A DNA stretch of 64,000 bases from assembly GCA_016648135.1 (NCBI GenBank), contig JADDOH010000326.1, forward strand, positions 62,001 to 126,000, in the 5' to 3' direction. Positions within the stretch are counted from its first letter, which is position 1, and every line of letters starts with the position of its first letter. Under the pieces are notes generated by a model. It saw only the letters and a list, made by a program, of their open reading frames with translations, was not told the origin of the DNA and made no database searches. Source of the DNA: Agrypnia vestita (taxonomy: Eukaryota > Arthropoda > Insecta > Trichoptera > Phryganeidae). Of this stretch, positions 23,100-36,539 are shown one piece after another. Both the position numbers and the translations under genes were made by a program.

Positions 23100-26000
23100 T
23101 TATCTACTATCAGAGAGCAACCCTCTGTGAAGGTCCTCCCATTGGTTGGGACTCTGCAGAAAGTATTTCTTCATGGCATTACAAAAGCGGTCCTTGTACT
23201 GTTCGGGAGAAACTATGGTGGGCAGTCCAGAGCCTAATCCTTTCTTCACAATGTGTTCTAACTTCTTGTCCCACGTGAAAGTACGAATGTAGTCTGCAAT
23301 AATTAAGACAATAGAATTTATTTATTTTAATACAAGTCTGTTTATTATTACATATATTGTTTCTGGAGAGATTACCTATTATCCCGAGAACTAGTTCTTG
23401 TCTTTCTTGGTCGAGGCCGACCAGCAGGGAGTAGTCCATAATGCGGTGCGCTGTGAGAAAGGCCGTATCACGCTGAACGGCCGCCCACAGTACTCCTGCC
23501 GAGTGTGACTGTACGTAGAGGGGTCTCTCCCATCGCACTATTAAAAGACATCCATTTTCAAAAACATGTACACTTTTCTACAAGCATTCTTGTTTAGTGG
23601 TTTTGTCAAATCAGTCTAGCCTTGTTTACTCTCATACATCTTCTCATGCATCCCCCTCCATTATTGGGGCTCCCAACAGGGCCGGGTCACGCAGATGCCC
23701 TCTGTTTCAGTGCTCATGCAACACTCACCATACTCTCTGTAAACACTGGTTAGAGTAATATCGACACATTTGCTGTTTTCTTACGTGAAAGAGCTTTACT
23801 GCATCCATAATTTCTTAATGTGTTATTATTAAATATTAAAATGTTGAATTATGGGGGTTTTACTTGTTCTTAGATATTTTTAATATGTTAACTCACAGTT
23901 CAGAAGGTTTTCATCTAGCAGCACATTGTCAGGTGGTCCTTGGTGTGCCAAACGATTGCGCTGAGCCCCCTTTAAGTCGAAACGTTGTGGCATATCCGGT
24001 CGACCGTGCCACAGATTTTCCATAACTAGCACGCCGCCACCCACCCCGCCTACTCCATCCACGCGGTATACTCCTACGATCCTTCCTGGAGACAGACGGA
24101 CAAATTTTTGCAAAAAGTTGAAGTATCATTACAGTAACTTATATCGATTATGAAAAATTTATTTGCTTCAATACAACTTAAATAAAATGATAAAAACCTT
24201 GTAAAAAAAAAACTTTTTTCTTTACATATTTCTTATTAAAATAAAAAATAATTGCTAATGATAAAGAGTTGTATTTTTTCACACCTGGCCTACAAAATAT
24301 GGAAAAACACCCAAATTATTAGTAAAGCATCACGGCCAGTTATAATAAATCGATATTCAGAAGTTCCTACAAGCATACATATTTAAATAGTTTAAATTAT
24401 TTTATTTTTATCAATTGAAGCTCATTTTACCTGTAACAAATTTGAAAATGACCCATTGTATGTATATGTACGAGAAGTATTTTAATATGTGACAATGAAT
24501 GAAAAATTACCTAATAGAGTTGGCAGCCTGTTCTGATGGCAGGACTGAATGTGGTTGAAATAGTGCGGAGCCAAGTCTAGGAACAGCTGCAACTCTAACT
24601 TGGACATTTCCTTCAGAATATAACGGTCATCTGAAATGTAAGATAATACAAGTGACAGTTTTAACTTCTGTTTCCCGAGTGGTTTACCAAGGCTTTGTTC
24701 GTCTCCCAAACGTGCGGCAATCCAGCAAACTCACCGGTAGTCTTACAAAAGGTAGATCCAGACTTGCCCCCTCGGGCAGCCCAGGGCACACACCGCGACA
24801 GGGACCTGATGAATCCTTCCTCAATATCTGTCAAATGCTCTATAGTGCCGCTCTTCAGCTGGCTGGATCTCTTGGCCTTCTCCTCTGGATTTCTCTTCAC
24901 CCCCATCACCGGAGACGACTCCACGCTTATGGTCGCATCCCTCTCGCAAACTGCACTCAGTTTCTGCACATCCAGTTCCTTTTGTATACTTTCAAAAGGC
25001 TGATTCACTATGACTTGAGACTTTTTTTCTTCCTTGAAAGTGGAACCATCGCTTGTGTCATTTCCCTCGGCGCATTTGAGGTTGAAATGGTTAGTGATGT
25101 GGACGTTGGAGTCCAGGGGGCAGAGGAGCATGGCTCGAAGCTTGAGGAATTGCCTCGCATGGAAAACTCGACAGCAAAGCCCATCCTAAAATGATATATT
25201 TAATCTATCACACTATCTCGGTTGGAATGTATATTTTTATATAAAACTATTAGTAAATAATTAGAACATAAATCTCGATTCATTATTATTATTCTGTATT
25301 GTACTGTGAACTGGAGAATGATTTGATCAGTATTTTATATTTGGCGGTCCATCAACTTTTTAGGAACGATTGTACCTGCAACTGTACGTCAATGTGCTCC
25401 GAGTATTTTGAATTCTTGGACTTTCCTTCTGTTTCAGCTTTTTCCTTGAAACTGCTACCGGTATTGTCCTTGTCATCTTGTTCCGGAGGAGCACTAAAAT
25501 AATTTGAAAGTTGAATCTCTGTGACTGGAATCGGTGCACCAGTGAACAGGCTCCAGTTAGGTGAGTGATGATATTTACCAATTAGGAGCTGACTGCAACA
25601 TGACCTGGTAATGGTGTGACGCGAGGGCGGCGGCGGCCAGAGAGCTCACTTCACTCCCGCGGACCATTAGGGGAATCACTCCTCCACACAACACTACACC
25701 ATTCTGTAATAAATATGTTGTCCCTTTCATGTGGCACTGGGCAATTCTTAATTCCATTCATTTATTAAACGTTGTCAGAATTTGTGATTTTTTTATTTCG
25801 TACTCTTGAGATAACTAACATTTACTTTGTTAACAACCGGCTGACACACCCAGCACTGCACCCCTCCAGTCAAACCGAGTCACATACTTTTAAATAGTAG
25901 TTGAAGCCATAAATAGTGTGCAAATTTAACAATAAAATCATTTGATTTTGAATATTTTAAAAATTATTTTAATGCAGTTTTATCCTTAAAATATTCACAG

Positions 26001-29000
26001 TAAGAAATAGGGTTGAGGGGCCAGCTTTGGCCACTTTAAGATATTTTTTGATAATAGTGCATCACTACGAACTCAAAAATAGTCAAAAACTATTTTTTTT
26101 AATTTCCCCATATAGCACATTCATTACTCTTTTGAAAATGTAGAAAAAAATATATAAAATTTAATATTATTTAAAATAGAAACATCAAACTTGAAATGTG
26201 ACCAAGCGTGCCAGTTCTGGCCACTTTTTATCTAGTTTTGGCCATGTCATTGTGCCAATTCTGGCCACTTCTATTTTTATAAGGTTTCTTAATATTTAGA
26301 ATAAAAATAAAACAAGATAGGTAAGTAACTATTATAGGAAAAAAAAATATTTTTTAATTTTTTTTATTTTCATTTATTGGTTTTCTTACAGCCATATAAT
26401 TAATAAATCTGAGTTTTATTATAATTATGAAAGGGTTCTCATTGGGTCCATCATCAAGGCTATCCATATAGCATTGATACTTCAGTACAACTAGTCTAAT
26501 CTAAACCATTTTGATAGATTTGAGTAGCTCTGGTTGAATCTTACTTTCCAGGTAGGTACTCCAGGAAAGTTGACTTATTGACTTCTTTTTATGGCCATGG
26601 TTTTTATAATCGAACTAGCCATACCCATCAAAAATGATGGTAATTTTACATATCAGTTCAATTCAATAAAAAATAAAAATAAGTATAAAAATAAAAATTT
26701 CAAAAATAAAAATGTTCGAAAATAGTTTTAAAAAAAATGTTTGAAAAAAGAAATTTCCCGAAAAAAAAAAATTGTTCGAAAAAAAATTCTACTATAAAAA
26801 AGTTACGGACGTTACACAAAGTTACGCGGATGGGCGGATAAACGAACAGACAGACAACGAAATTATTGTAATTGGGATATCATCATAAATACCTAATTAA
26901 TTGTTTTTCAAAAAAGGTGGCCAAAACTACCGCACTGTGTGCCAGTTGTGGCCATGTCCATGGTCAAAACTAGAACACAAGTATGATTGCTGTGCCAGTT
27001 GTGGCCATGCGGCATTTATCTTCTAAGAAATAATCTAAATTATGAAATAACCTTCAAACAATGTTCCCAGGACTTTCATTCAATAGGCTAAATTGATTCA
27101 CAAACAGAAACATAAGTGATTAAAAATTTATTTTCACATTACTCATCCACGGGCCCTTTTCGTTTATGCTAAGAATTTAATAATTTTTAACGAATATCAC
27201 CAAGAAGTTCAACCGATACTCAAAAAAAGAAAATGGTGGTAGAGCTGTTTTTTATCAAAATAAAACACAGTTTAAAGAATTGATCTGCATAAATAAAATA
27301 CCAGATGTATTTTCATTGCCTTATTTATACATCTTTGAATGTCCAAGTGGCCAAAACCGGGGTAGTGGCCACAACTGGCCCATCAACCCTATATTCTGAA
27401 TTAATTTCAGAATTCCAGAAAATTTTCTAGTGCACTGAAAATATTTGAACTCAAGTACAAATTTTGCTTAGATTATTGGTTTCATCTGAGTTTGGGATTA
27501 AAAAAGTAGTTTAATATTAATAAATAAAATATTAAATATGTAACACTTTAGTAATAAAATAATAACATACTTGTGTTCTCCTGTTCCCATATACGAGTTC
27601 TAACTTTGATGGGACATTAACAATGAAAAAAAAGTATCTAACTGAAATGTAATGTGTATATGTAAAATACCCAGTCGTATTCTGAATAAAACAATATTGC
27701 TATTTTGGTGATTGTTATCGATAATAGACGAGGAGAAAAAAAGACGTAGATTTACATCAGTGTTTGTCTCTACTTAAGAGAGAGAGAGAGGTAAACCATT
27801 ATCTCAGTGGTCAATGTAAAATTTTAAATACAAATGTGGATCAACAAAAAAAATTAAAGATTTGCTGCCGTTATTGCAATCTCATTGTTTTTTCAAACAG
27901 CTCCCACATAACGCTCACCTTACTGAGGTACCAGGCTCTGATCTGATGAAGATTTGTGGTCAATTACTATCCATACTGTAACATTTGTTTACATTTTAGA
28001 GCTTTCTGATTGAACTCATTGATTGACTCAAATCTGTCATATGTAAAAAATGACAACATTTATGACATTACTATGTTCAATGATATAATAAACTGTAGAT
28101 ACGTTACAAGCGTGAAATCTTGGCAAAAGTAAGGGAATTGCCTAACTTGTGTTCGTTATCGAACGGACCTTTGTTGTGATCAGGCGCGACGCCACGTGGA
28201 AAAAGGAACAGAGTATCGTAAACTATTGTAAGAATGGGCATGTTATTTTAGTCACCGTGACTTCAAATTACCTGATTTCTCTGTCTATACGCAGAGCGTT
28301 TGTGTGCCGTGATTTGTTGTCTCTTTCAATGCAATATTTGCTACATATGAAAGCCGGCTAGTATGGGAATAACGTGTCTATATTATAATACGTCATTGAC
28401 TATGTTGTACAATAACAATCAAAATAGCAATATTGTTATCTTCAGAATACAATTGATATATATTAAATGAATAACAAAACCAAGTTTTGGTAAAAAATGC
28501 AAATATTAATGGGTAGAGATTAAAAGAAAAAATTCCTAATATTTTCAGTGCTAATTCAATAGAAAATATATATTTATTTTTTGTGGCTAAATCGAAAAGA
28601 ATAGAATAATCAATAATTCTAAAAATTAAGTAGTTAGATAGACTAACTTGTCATTATAAAAGATCTTCAGAAGAATATGGTAAAAGTGTACAGTTCTCCA
28701 TCAATTACACCCAATATGCGCTTTACGGGAGCATAATTTTAATTTACAAAGAAGGTGACTGCGTAATGGCGCAAAACATTAGTTAGGAACCAGTCCTTTA
28801 CCTGATGAGCTGGTTGGGAACTGTTGAGCAGCTGAGAAAGCATGGTGCGGAGGCCTCTCTTGTCTGACTTGTCTTCTTCCTCTTCTCCTGCACATTAACA
28901 AACAATAGATGTATTTTCCATATGTATTTTCCAAATAGAAATATTCTCAGTAAAATAAAAGACGCTCAAATACCTGTGTCAGTGGAGTTACCGGACATTC

Positions 29001-32000
29001 CTTTATTATCTGTTTACAGAGAAAACATATTTGAATCAAATTGTTTCATAACACTATGTGAATAATTGATATAAAGAAAGGGCGAAGCTACCTGCGACGC
29101 AATCCACAACATTGAAGTCCGGCTGAGAGCTCTCGTCAGTCTCTATTTTCCCATCCACTGAAATTAGAATTTTTTTTTTTGTAAATCTGTTATTTTTGGA
29201 TAGGGAGGTACTTTAAACCCAAGTAAAATGAATATATTTTTTACTTATATAACTCTCGGCTCTTGCTAACTTTCTCGCACTGCATATATACTTGCACATT
29301 AAAATTAAAATAGGTAAATAAAAATTATATACCTCAAAAAATCGTCATGATCGTAGAACAATGACGGATGTGCAAAAAATTCCATATTGACTTTTTTGGA
29401 CCTTTAAAAAGTGAAAAAAAGAAGCCAAAAAAAAAAAGATGGTACATAAAAGTGTATTTTTTCTCATTAATTTAACTGTCATTATACGAAGTCGGTATAA
29501 CGACGGTTCTGATTTGCGATCGTAGAACAATGCAGCATGTGTAAAAACGTCGTACTGCGCTGACTATATTTGAGGTTTGAAAGGTATCAACTTTAAATAA
29601 CCAACCCAAGTTTCAAAGGAAAATCTTTTGTAGTTATCGAGCTATAACGTAAAATGTCTTTATGTAAATAAAACTTCAAACTGCTCTCCTGCAAACTTGA
29701 GAAAAATCAAATGCGTCGTTATTCTACGATTATGACGAAATATTCTTTATGTTATGTACATTGCACTGCATTATTTAGATGTATGAAAAATATTTTTTTT
29801 ATTTATAGGAAAAGTCATAAGCAATCTTAAATTAACATACATGATAGTAAATTATGCCAATTATGAACTTTCCACCGATGTTTGTTAATGATACTAGCAA
29901 AGTGTGACAATATGATATTATTTATAGATTCAAAATATATTGAGAAGGGGTGGGAAGGGCGGAGTGGGATGTAGAATTAAGATAAAGGAATAGAGGATGG
30001 GAGTATGTGGGAATACAAATTGAGTGAACCAGTTTGGGTGCGGTTGTGAAATAAATTTTCGTATTCTGTCCCGGATAGTCGAGTTAAAAATATCAATATG
30101 GTTACAATCATATTGATATCAATCGATCAATATATATATAAAAAGAAACCCATGTTTCCCTACCCGCCAAGTTTTTTCCACAACCACCCACTGGTGGTTA
30201 TGGTGGTGGAGAGCCCTTGGTGTCACATCGAAAATATGCGAGTCTGGTGGGGGTGGCTGTACGTGGGCGGAAGTGGGTGACGAAAATGTGCTTTCCAGCA
30301 CATTGTTTTATTATGGGAAGGCCGCAAATGCTTCAGATTGTCTCGGCGCGCCGACTGTGTCGGTGTGTCTAGAGATTCCGGAAAAACCTGCTCTAGAAAG
30401 TTCTGGAAGGAGAAGGTTCTAGAAAATTCCCGAAAGTTCTATAAGGTTCTAAGCTGAGTGGCGGAATATGTTGGTGTGTCTAGAAGGTTCCAGTACATTC
30501 GATAAATTTCTTGAAAGTTCTGGAAGGAGAATGTTCTAGAAGGTTCGCGAAAGTTCTATGACGATCCAAACAGTGAACTAAAAATATACGCGTGCGAAGC
30601 CGCACGGGCACAGCTAATTAATATATATAGTTAAATGAATTAGTGGATCTGTAGATGAATGAGTTTTATTTAGAGTTGGTCTTGCAGATATAATGTTTTA
30701 TCATTGTTACGGACAGGATGAAAGACTTGTTACTACCGACAGGCAGGTAGAATTATTGAGTCACATGGAGGGTAGATATGCCTGTGGCTACAGGGGGGGG
30801 GGGGGGGTAACGGGCCTGCGTTACCAAAAATGGCCCTTTTCGGGGGACTACAGCTAGCCATTCCGACACTGTCTGGAGTGAATACCGTGTCTAGCCGGGA
30901 CCTGGGTGCCAGGTTTGGATTGCACAAGTGGCATCTGACTCGAGAGAAATTGGAATTACATCTCACTGCCAGGGAGATGTGTTATACAAATGATCCAAAA
31001 TATGTCATTTACACTGATAAAATATTGTACTATGAATGTCTATCAAAATCATTCATTTATTTCAGATTTTTTGAAATTTCTCACCTCAGCACCAGACGGT
31101 CGCGGTCGAGCTCCATACTAATATTGGTAAAATCACTAAAAAGCCTATAACTGCCACCAGAGGTGTCCATCTTAATAAATATTTTTGCGTCATGATCCTT
31201 GAGTTAATACCTATCACATAATACACATATGTGGAAACATTTTTTGACTTATATAAAATTGATTTTTTTGCCGACTGGCTAAAAAATTTATAAGTCTAGT
31301 AAGCTGCAACTTACAGAACTTTATGTAATATCAACAGATGCGCTGTGACGCACTTTATATGATAGACATAATAAAATATTCCTATATGTTAAAGGAAAAT
31401 TTTAAAAAACTAATTTGTTGGTGAAATTTGGTCTCCGGCCCATGTATCAGTCTGATATTTTTACCTTAAACAATAATTTCTCACGAGTTCAGTGAATTAT
31501 GTCAAGACCTCCGGGGGAGGCACATATAAATTTATATTAATTCTGTAATGTAATATTGATAGCGCAACCAGTTAGGTATATTCCGCCTTTTGTGATTGGC
31601 CGGACACCGGTGCCCTCTTCTGCCGGGGGGTATAAATATTGGCACAAAGCGGACCGGGACCTCACTCCATGTCTAACACGCCGCTGGACCACTTCTCCTG
31701 TGTTTTATTTCTTCACCCTGACTTCCTTCTTCGCTTCTGGGCTTCTGCTTGCTGCGCTGAATTTTGGAATGGCCGGGGATTTCTCAACAGCATATTATGG
31801 ATACCATCGCCTTTTTCAAGGCGAATTCTCCTGTGCTCCCGGTTGTCAATTGGCATTTCTCAATTTGGCCGTTGTACAGTGTCTGGTTGAGCACAGTGAG
31901 GTAGTCGGTGTACAAGCGCTCGATTTGTGAGCGCTTTGGTCGAAGCGAATTCTCCAGCGCTCCCACTTGGTTGAGTGCAGCGAGGTATTCGATGCTTCGA

Positions 32001-35000
32001 TATACGAGCACTCGGTTCGCGAGCGCTTTGATCGAGGCGAATTCTCCTGTGCTCCCATCTGTTTGAGCGCGGTGAGGTATTCGTTGCTTCGATATGAGCG
32101 CTCGGTTTTTAAAACTACTTTAATGGAAAAAGTACTAAGATTTTTCACTACAAGATATTTAGCAAACATTAGTCTTAAGGGATATTGTATCGGTGTTCAT
32201 CGCATGGGTGTCAACACCTATGTAGTTTAGTACCTATATCCTGAGTGAGTTTGAATGATGTTTTGGATGGAGTCTGTGTTGTCCACTTCTCCAGTGCGTC
32301 CTGCAGCACCTTCTCTCCGATGACCAGGGCGTCGGATATCCCCCACAGCCAGCGGACCACACCTACCAACATACAAACATTCGGCATATTATATTTGTAT
32401 TAAACTAAACCAATCATTTATTCTCATTTTTTCACTGAGAATAAATAATTGCTTAGTTTCACTCGCGCAAGACACCCAACTAAACTTCTCAAGTCACGTG
32501 ACATGTAATCATTTTCATTATAGCTATGTGACTCCCATCCGTACGGCCACATGGCCACCGACACACAGTTATTTGATAAAGAAAGGAATACAACATACTG
32601 GCCCCATTGGGCTGCACGTGAAGCGAAGAGGACGTCAAGTTGAGCTGGATCTGCTCCACGTGCTGCTTGAAGATGGCTTGCTCCTTCTCCGCCTCTCCTT
32701 CTGCTAAGCCGCTGAACACCTCATGACCTGGCAGATTATAATAAATAAATATCAAATTATTATTATTATTGATAATGGGCAGGCAGCTTAAGCTGATAGG
32801 CCCTTATCACTATCTCTAATTTGAATATCCAGCCTATTCTTAAATCGGTTGACACTGGCTGCAGACACAACGCCCTCAGGCAAACTGTTCCACATATTGA
32901 CCACTCTATTGCTTAATGAACGCTTTCTTGGGTTACACGAGAACCGAGATTTGTTCAACTTCAGGAGATATCCTTGAAGGCCCACATTAGTGTTTAATGC
33001 AAACATATCTGTCATATTAGGAATATTGTAGTAGCCCGATAGAATCTTGAACGTCTCGATGAGGTCACCTCTTGCTCGTCGCTCCTGAAGAGTGGGCAGT
33101 TTCAATACTCTCAGCCTTTCCGCGTATTCCAGGTTTGTACAGCCCAGTACCACTTCACATGTTTTGATGCCCTTCCATGTGAATTAAAAGTTGAAGTGAA
33201 TTATTCAAGATTGGAATAAAAATAAAAACCAACAAAATAGACACGCAAAATAAAATTGAACACTGGGGAAGTTACATGTATAAATAAATTTCTAGGAACA
33301 TTGTTTAGAACCGGGGGAAAACTGACCTTTCAAAGCGAGATCGTTGATTTGGTTGATGAGACCTTCCCGGATAGCCCGCGTGTTGTGGTGGGTGGCTATG
33401 CTGGCCGGGGGCAGGCAGATATCCCACGACTTTATCTTGCTATACCTGAGAAACATTCAACGCTGGCTGTAAGAATCAGCAAAGGGAAACCTCCATCTAT
33501 TATTTCATTTCATAATCAAATACAGCAAATTCTTTAATATTGGACAGTGTTACCTGAAGCATGCGGTGGTGTTGTGTCTGGCAAAATAGTGGGCATGCTG
33601 CTGATTGAGCGAGTGCTGGCAGGAGCGAGCGCGCGTGTAACGGGGGGCATGCAGGCGCAGCTCCAAGTACTTGGCCAGCGATAGGGCGAGAGAAGGGGCG
33701 CGCATGCATGCGCCGCCTCCGCCTGCCCCGCTAGAGCGACACCACATGCAGCGGCACCACCACATCACCGGCTGGAATGTGTGAGCAGTAATATTAGGGA
33801 TATTGCATTTCTCAATTAGGTTTCAGATCTAATCAGGTAGCTTAATAGGACAATGGACCCTCAATATTCATCCCTATTAATATTTATCTTTATTGATATT
33901 CGTCCTGCTTTTTCATTGAAAGTTTTTTTTGACATTAGCCCGAAAAGTGGATATTCGTCTCATCTGCCCGGTTATTCAGTCAGTCTCGGGCGGTGAATCA
34001 ACGTGCCAAAATGCAGATTATCATCGAGAAATGGCACCCAAACATCAATGTAAATAATCGGCGAATCAATTCATTTGATGACAGTGTTTTTGGACACTTT
34101 TGGAGAATTTGAAAAAACAGAACATAACAAGCAAGATTAGGTAAGTGCTGGTGAACCATCAGCACATCAATCGCCAGAATTGACATTACCTGAAGTCATA
34201 ATAGAAGGTGATTCCCCTTCTATCTCTCGTCTATCTTCTAAAAAAAACTCTTTATCAACAATCTTTGTTTTTTTCATCCAAAAGGTAATCTTTTTATTTA
34301 TATATTCATATAATATATTTACTACATAACAGTGAGTAATTCTTTGTCATAACAATAAAGCATTATAAGTTATAAGTAGTGGGAGTTTTTGCAATGATTT
34401 CAGAGAACTTTATTTTGTTAAAGAATAGATAGGGAAAATGCAGGGCTGTGAACAGATTATTCATTTTTAGTTAATTCTTATAGGAAGAATTCATTTAATA
34501 TTCATCCTTCTCTCGCAAATGGATTAATAATGAATAAATATAATGTGGTTTCCCAAATATTTTAGTTTTTTTTAAATAAAAGCTTTTTTGCATTGCTCTG
34601 AAAAGAGAAACAACATTTAAAGCTATTATTTTATATTAGAAACTTTATCCATTATTAAATGTGTATTATTCACCGGTAAATTATAATTTTCTCAATAGCT
34701 CGATTGTCAGTTGTTTGTGAAAGAATTTTCACACAAATTTAAACGTTCCATTTTAACAATTCAAACTAAATGAAGATCAATAGGTACCTACCGATCTTCA
34801 TTTACATAAATATAAAGAGGAATTTGTTTGGTAAAGATAGTTTTTTTCTCTTTTTTTATATTAAAAAATTATATTTTGGACATGAATTACTCATTTTTTC
34901 CAATGAACTCATTGAAAGACAATACTGCAGAATTATATTGAGGTTGTATAACCTCATTACTGTAAAACCCCATTAACCTTTAGCTGGCGACCTGGAGTTA

Positions 35001-36407
35001 GTAGTGCGTATTTGGTGACGTGACATTTAAGAGAAGGAAAAGTCGAGAGTGGAAAAAAGGTATACACACAAAAGTGGTTCACAGAAAAGAAAATTTAATT
35101 CAACCATGTAATAAAATATATATTAATACAAAGGGTAATTAAGTATGGTACAAAACAAACAACAAGTTATTTCACAAAATCAGTATTTATTTGGTAATGG
35201 CACTTTTCTAAAAACTCACCCCGCCCCTTGGAATATATGAAAATTTATTTTTATTTTCAACTAAATTAGCCTTTTTTCATGATTTCTTATTAATTCTGTG
35301 ATTTTTTTTTCAACTTCCAATCCATTAACTAGATTAATTTAAAAAATATATACATATTATTTATTTTTACTCGGGCATTGAGATAAGAGCAACGATATTT
35401 GACAATTCTGTGCAACTATTGGCTTACGCTGATGATATCGACATAATTGCGAAAACTCCAGATGTTTTACGTAATGCCTTCATAAATCTTGAAAGTTCTG
35501 CCAAAAACATGGATCTCATAGTAAACCAGCAAAAGACCAAATACATGGACATAGGATGCACCCAACAAATCCCAACTCTCTCATGTGGAAGTCAAAATTT
35601 TGAAACGTTACCAAGATTTACATACCTAGGCTCCCTGATAACAAACAACAATAATACTACAGAGGAGATCCTGAAGCGCATAGTGAGCGCAAATCGCTGT
35701 TTTTTCTGCCTACAAAAGCAGATGAAATCCAGGCTGCTGTCCAGAAACACCAACATATTAGCGTACAAAACACTTATTAGGCCAGTGCTCATGTACGAGA
35801 CGTGTGAGCGAGCACTGGACGTTTTTGAAAGGAAAATTTTGAGGCGTATCTTCGGACCGGTTCTAGAAAATGGACTTTGGCGCAGACATTACAACAATGA
35901 GCTCTATACTCTGTTAAAGAAGCATAAAGGTCATAAAATTTATAAAACTGGGAAGACTTCGGTGGTTGAGTCATGTGGAGAGAATGTCCGAGCATCAAGC
36001 ACCATAGTCCCTGCTGAACTCAAGGCCAAAAGGGCGAAGGAGCTTAGGAAGGCCAAAATTAAGATGGAGTGACAACGTCCTCAAAGACATCTCTGCTTTG
36101 GAGCTTCGGAACCGGAGAGAGTTGGCACTAAACCGAGATGAGTGGAGGAAGACTCTTGAGGAGGCCAAGACCCGCCAGGGATTGTAGAGCCAAGAGTGAT
36201 GATGATGATGATATTTTTTTTTAAATAACAAAAATGCTGCACTTATATTCAAACGAGACCTTGACCAAATGAATTAACAAGAAAAATGTCAGAGAATGTA
36301 CCTGCTTTCCTTCCTCTTCGTCGGTCAACCTGCGCTGCACGCCCCTCGTGGCACTGCTCTCCACTGTGCCGCAGGTCACCGTGATGCAGCCATCTCCATG
36401 GACAAAT
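23100..36407 (-). CDS. PIKFYVE: PIKfyve/Fab1 1-phosphatidylinositol-3-phosphate 5-kinase, C-terminal 746 residues
   Basis: Fifteen minus-strand exons: 36302-36407, 33554-33771, 33327-33439, 32599-32727, 32234-32362, 29092-29157, 28974-29009, 28802-28887, 25579-25703, 25376-25493, 24735-25185, 24511-24630, 23897-24085, 23376-23537 and 23100-23293. Each has AG/GT borders and phases that join without error to TAA at 23102-23100. The first exons give [10 protein letters not shown] and [16 protein letters not shown], the conserved Cys-rich region. The kinase domain carries [19 protein letters not shown] (nucleotide loop), YILKEM (catalytic Lys), [40 protein letters not shown] and [13 protein letters not shown] (activation loop). 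The enzyme makes PI(3,5)P2 from PI3P on endosomes and lysosomes. All key residues are present. The FYVE, DEP and chaperonin-like exons, about the first half or more of the usual ~2000 residues, are not seen upstream. Confidence 0.93.
26010..27389. mobile_element. Non-autonomous DNA element with repeated GGCCA motifs, in a PIKfyve intron
   Basis: The ends GGGTTGAGGGGCCAGCTTTG and CACAACTGGCCCATCAACCC are inverted, flanked by TA (26008-26009 and 27390-27391). Words of the form GCCAGTTNTGGCCA or TGGCCAAAAC occur in both subterminal regions at about 26210, 26235, 26255, 26920, 26940, 26993 and 27350. Such arrays often bind the transposase. There is no coding capacity. The superfamily is not certain. 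Confidence 0.7.
27672..28454. mobile_element. Non-autonomous DNA element with ~45-bp inverted ends, in a PIKfyve intron
   Basis: The left arm CGTATTCTGAATAAAACAAT, continuing ATTGCTATTTTGGTG, is matched in inverted form by the right arm AAAATAGCAATATTGTTATC, continuing TTCAGAATAC. The unit is about 780 bp. The internal segment 28140-28380 is repeated, inverted, at 38330-38580. No transposase is encoded and no clear target duplication was found. Confidence 0.7.
30127..30617 (+). mobile_element. Non-autonomous Helitron in a PIKfyve intron
   Basis: The 3' end shows a perfect 6-bp-stem hairpin CGTGCGAAGCCGCACG at 30591-30606, then GGCACAG and the terminal CTAA (30614-30617) followed by T. The 5' end is taken as TCAATATATATATAAAAAG, typical of insect Helitrons that start TC and a TA-rich run. 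The interior has repeats of the word TTCTAGAAAGTTCTGGAAGG. There is no Rep/helicase sequence. Confidence 0.75.
31540..32110 (+). repeat. TATA-bearing repeat with ~92-bp minisatellite (LTR-like)
   Basis: A TATAAATA box (31631-31638) after a GC-rich lead is followed about 31 bp later by CCTCACTCC, a good arthropod initiator. Downstream, from 31819 to 32107, three diverged tandem units share GGCGAATTCTCCTGTGCTCC, a TTGAGCGCGGTGAGGTATTC type segment and GAGCGCTTTGATCGA. It lies in a PIKfyve intron, opposite in sense to that gene. It may be a solo LTR or a nested promoter; no open frame beyond 124 codons is present. Confidence 0.5.
32758..33150 (-). mobile_element. CR1-like LINE 3' end in a PIKfyve intron
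   Basis: The minus strand encodes the C-terminal end of the ORF2 also seen at 48569-49198 ([20 protein letters not shown], then [20 protein letters not shown]). It ends with the same 3' tail, GGGCAGGCAGCTTAAGCTGA on the plus strand, and a TAT microsatellite. It is 5'-truncated, as expected for target-primed insertion. Confidence 0.88.
33772..35394. other. PIKfyve intron sequence, AT-rich; possible piggyBac-like end at 34971
   Basis: No exon or long frame with a domain is seen. Near 34971 the sequence TTAACCTTTAGCTGGCGACC looks like a TTAA target followed by a CCYT-type terminus, as in piggyBac-like elements, but the opposite end was not found. Confidence 0.35.
35395..36206 (+). mobile_element. 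RTE-like LINE, 3' part of reverse transcriptase
   Basis: The plus strand starts at the catalytic motif ([18 protein letters not shown]), continues with [31 protein letters not shown] and [17 protein letters not shown], and ends with a basic GRPKLRW-type stretch in a shifted frame. The 3' tail is a (TGA)n run at about 36198-36212, typical of RTE-like elements. It is 5'-truncated and lies in the intron of the PIKfyve gene just below its first recognised exon. Confidence 0.82.
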
Positions 36408-36539
36408 CTGGAAGCAATATACAACCTGTTTCAGCAAACCGTCTAAGTAATCAGTAGAAAATTAGAGAACTGTAGCTGTTCTTTCTGCACCAGCTAAGGT
36501 GTTTGAAATCATATGAGTAGAACCGTCGCTTCTCAAGCC

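Noticed and set aside
23024..23278. Plus-strand frame at the end of PIKfyve
   Set aside because: It is antisense to the last kinase exons and has no motif.
24652..25194. 180-codon plus-strand frame opposite the largest PIKfyve exon
   Set aside because: It is a long shadow frame caused by codon bias of the real exon, which has kinase motifs on the other strand.
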